From positions 1,958 through 18,528 of the forward strand of contig DHOI01000016.1 in assembly GCA_002409725.1 (NCBI GenBank): 16,571 bases of DNA, in the 5' to 3' direction. A program made the translations under genes and the position numbers. This DNA is from Christensenella sp. UBA5394 (GTDB lineage Bacteria > Bacillota > Clostridia > Christensenellales > CAG-138). Every line of letters starts with the position of its first letter. Positions within the stretch are counted from its first letter, which is position 1. A model generated the notes under the pieces. It was not told the DNA's origin and searched no databases. It saw nothing but the letters and a program-made list of their open reading frames with translations. This document shows, piece after piece, positions 15,132 to 16,571 of the stretch.

Positions 15132-15404
15132 ATGAATATGCAGGTAAACGTAACGGGGGGCGAGCTGCCCCCGGCGGAGATCGAGGCCTATATTGCCCAC
15201 GGCCGCGAAAGCTATCCGGGCCGGCAGATCGAGCGCATGGATATAACGGTGGATGGCGAATATGTGGATATCAACTATTTCTTGGCGGATGCGCCCTTTA
15301 CCCGCATCCGTCGCATCACGGGCTATCTGGTTGGTGATATGAGCCATTGGAATAACGCCAAGCGGGCCGAGGAAGCGGATAGAGTTAAGCATTCGATGGA
15401 GTAG
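15132..15404 (+). CDS. Small stand-alone protein resembling the NrdD glycyl-radical tail
   Basis: A 90-residue soluble protein. Its second half, RIRRITGYLVG (58-68) and WNNAKRAEEADRVKH (73-87), resembles the C-terminal glycyl-radical region of class III anaerobic ribonucleotide reductase NrdD, which has an RVxGYLG loop followed by FN-x-GK and RVKH; Gly64 would be the radical position. The first half (about 1-56) is a small alpha/beta stretch I do not recognise. Short proteins assigned to the NrdD family occur in Clostridia, so this is likely a known but uncharacterised group. A spare radical domain, as GrcA/YfiD is for pyruvate formate-lyase, is one idea; a regulator or a non-radical paralogue is equally open. 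ATG at 15132 is chosen because AAGGAG lies 5 nt upstream; ATG 15138 is also possible. Own promoter and terminator: a single-gene unit. Confidence 0.7.
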   Translation: MNMQVNVTGGELPPAEIEAYIAHGRESYPGRQIERMDITVDGEYVDINYFLADAPFTRIRRITGYLVGDMSHWNNAKRAEEADRVKHSME

Positions 15405-15415
15405 GCAATAGATGA

Positions 15416-15449
15416 AGCGGCCCGGCGCATGATCATGCGCCGGGCCGCT
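15416..15449 (+). terminator. Perfect 34-bp palindrome, likely terminator
   Basis: Arms AGCGGCCCGGCGCATGA / TCATGCGCCGGGCCGCT join with no loop bases, 11 bp after the NrdD-tail-like gene. Only GTTTATC follows, so the U-tract is weak, but the stem is very stable. Its core is nearly the same as the hairpin at 10036-10063. Confidence 0.6.
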
Positions 15450-15476
15450 GTTTATCAGACTGAAATATGGTTCTGC

Positions 15477-15617
15477 TTACTTTTTTATATTTTTGCGTCC
15501 CGGTATGTGCTTCGAACCATATATTTCCGCAACGAAGGTGTCTACAACAAGAAGCGCCACCAGCGTGATGCCGCCGATAGCGCACGATGTGGTGCATTTG
15601 CGATTTTTAATGGTCAC
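15477..15617 (-). CDS. Doubtful small membrane-protein ORF or gene remnant
   Basis: Read on the minus strand from a GTG at 15617 there is a 46-residue frame with a clear hydrophobic segment (AIGGITLVALLVVDTFVAEI) and a basic tail ending KNIKK before TAA. Codon choice in the hydrophobic part is GC-rich like the genes around, and it looks like a C-terminal membrane anchor. However, there is no ribosome site, no in-frame ATG, and a stop lies just upstream. It may be a true small protein, a decayed 3' end of a larger gene, or chance. It lies 62 bp downstream of the CPBP gene. A plus-strand open frame over the same bases starts inside the palindrome and looks spurious. Confidence 0.25.
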   Translation of the reverse strand: MTIKNRKCTTSCAIGGITLVALLVVDTFVAEIYGSKHIPGRKNIKK

Positions 15618-15679
15618 AAGATCTTTGCTATGTTAGGCAACGATCTCAATAAGGGTGTTAATTATTCGGCATTGTGATT

Positions 15680-16318
15680 CTATTTAGAGTAATCCAAGAT
15701 TGCATGAAAGATTATTGGAATAAAAATAGTATTGCCTTTCAATAAAAGATAAGCAAAACCCGCTCCCGCAAGGGCACCACCAGATATCTCACTCAAAATG
15801 GCGCTAATCCAGTCAGCCAGCATATAATTGTGCAAGACTGCGCGCAGGGGTACGTGCATAATCCCCCATATAGCGCCACTAATAATGGCCGCAGGCCAGA
15901 AATTTAAAGATAAGTTTAAAGTGGTAAATAGATATCCCCTGATCAACAACTCTTCAGTAAAAGCTATAACAATTAAGTAAAAGATAAATATATATACACC
16001 TTTTACAGAGTAATCATCTTTAATAAAAAATAGAAGAATATAAATGCATGCTAGAAATATCAGGAATCTAACATTACCTAGTTTAAAGCTACATTTAATG
16101 TTTAAGTATCTCTTAGATTCAGCGAAAATGAAACAATAAGGAAAGATGATCAAGCCTAAATCTGCGAATACCTTTTTAAAAATATTCGATGTGGTTATTT
16201 CTCTAATACTAATCAGCAAGCCATGTGACTTTAAGTATAGGTTAAAATAATATATGTATATACAATATAACAAGCAAAAAAGGATTGGCACTATGTCTAT
16301 ACGAATTTGTTTCTTCAT
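15680..16318 (-). CDS. CPBP-family intramembrane glutamic protease
   Basis: A 212-residue membrane protein of the CAAX protease and bacteriocin-processing (CPBP, ABI) family. Members cut within membranes, and some in Gram-positives are linked to bacteriocin immunity. Seen: about six hydrophobic segments and the family motifs EELLIRGYLF (Glu-Glu-x3-Arg), IWGIMHVPL (second motif with His) and IIFHAILDY (third motif with His and Asp), so the active site looks complete. AAAGGA lies about 10 nt before the ATG. The gene is strikingly AT-rich, with many AAA, ATA and TTT codons, unlike every neighbour, which points to recent horizontal transfer. No transposase or integrase is visible. Its partner or substrate is unknown; no bacteriocin-like ORF could be supported nearby. 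Confidence 0.85.
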   Translation of the reverse strand: MKKQIRIDIVPILFCLLYCIYIYYFNLYLKSHGLLISIREITTSNIFKKVFADLGLIIFPYCFIFAESKRYLNIKCSFKLGNVRFLIFLACIYILLFFIKDDYSVKGVYIFIFYLIVIAFTEELLIRGYLFTTLNLSLNFWPAAIISGAIWGIMHVPLRAVLHNYMLADWISAILSEISGGALAGAGFAYLLLKGNTIFIPIIFHAILDYSK

Positions 16319-16364
16319 TTACCATAAATCCTTTCTAGCATGCTATATTAAAAAAGCTATAACA

Positions 16365-16401
16365 ATCCCGTCTAGAATTAATTATGTCATCTAGACGGGA
16401 T
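16365..16401 (-). terminator. 12-bp inverted repeat, probable terminator of the upstream gene
   Basis: ATCCCGTCTAGA and TCTAGACGGGAT pair perfectly around a 13-nt loop. It lies 46 bp after the stop of the partial gene at the right edge and before the CPBP gene; on the minus strand a run of six T follows about 10 nt later. It may also mark the border between the host-like and AT-rich DNA. Confidence 0.55.
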
Positions 16402-16447
16402 CATAATAAGGGTAAGTCAGAGGCTTAGGGGCGGATAGCCCCCAAAA

Positions 16448-16571
16448 TCATACCTTCTGTACGCCCAGCGTTACGGCTTCACCGTTGATATCCCACTCCT
16501 TAGCATAGCCAGCGGGCTCGCCTGCGCGGACTTGGTCGGCCAGGGTATCGGCGGCGATATCGGCCTCGAAG
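16448..16571 (-). CDS. 3' end of an unrecognised gene, cut by the window edge
   Basis: On the minus strand an open frame enters from the right edge and ends at TGA (16448-16450), giving the last 40 residues of a protein: FEADIAADTLADQVRAG is followed by a stretch ending INGEAVTLGVQKV. The codons are GC-rich with many GCC, GGC and CTG, like the main genes of the window. The piece contains no membrane segment. I do not recognise the family from this fragment. Confidence 0.6.
   Translation of the reverse strand, partial: FEADIAADTLADQVRAGEPAGYAKEWDINGEAVTLGVQKV

Noticed and set aside
15429..15677. Open frame of 82 codons on the plus strand
   Set aside because: It starts inside the perfect palindrome, lacks a ribosome site, and overlaps a more protein-like frame on the other strand.
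15680..16401. Insertion sequence carrying the CPBP gene
   Set aside because: No transposase, no target-site duplication and no pair of terminal repeats on both sides were found. Only the base composition points to transfer.

Overview
The window looks like chromosomal DNA from a GC-rich member of the Firmicutes, probably the class Clostridia. The reasons are a YerC-type TrpR-like regulator, a G5/3D-domain cell-wall protein directly upstream of rsmA/ksgA (as in the yabE-rnmV-ksgA order of Bacillus, here without rnmV), QueH instead of QueG, a clostridial-type DUF1015 protein, strong AGGAGG ribosome sites and sigma-A-type promoters. Nothing identifies a species. There are 16 supportable protein genes (one cut by the right edge), one doubtful small ORF, and no tRNA, rRNA, transposase or cas gene.

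Left arm (1-2870, minus strand): one operon encodes a polar amino-acid ABC importer (lipoprotein, permease, ATPase) followed by the small TrpR-like regulator YerC. Its promoter has a short palindrome between the -35 and -10 boxes. Divergent to it lies a plus-strand DUF1015 gene (3018-4352), then a structured 236-bp gap, then an AEC-family carrier (4589-5530).

Middle (5547-9876): queH and a PutP-type Na+/proline symporter are on the minus strand. Upstream of putP is a gap with two identical 32-bp direct repeats separated by 33 bp. Next comes a plus-strand pair, a secreted Ig-like plus NlpC/P60 wall hydrolase and an EamA/DMT exporter. A second structured gap (9877-10100) resembles the first in layout.

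Right half (10101-16571): rsmA/ksgA and the G5/3D wall protein are on the minus strand. They are divergent from a predicted lipid-anchored MecA-like class B penicillin-binding protein and a small membrane protein. A 90-residue protein that looks like a detached NrdD glycyl-radical tail has its own strong promoter and ends at a perfect 34-bp palindrome. The window closes with an AT-rich CPBP protease gene that looks transferred, and the 3' end of an unrecognised gene.

The common themes are nutrient uptake and cell-wall remodelling. I found no clear multi-gene undescribed system. The best leads are the stand-alone glycyl-radical-like protein, the recurring three-hairpin intergenic module, the 32-bp repeat pair and the lipobox on the penicillin-binding protein.
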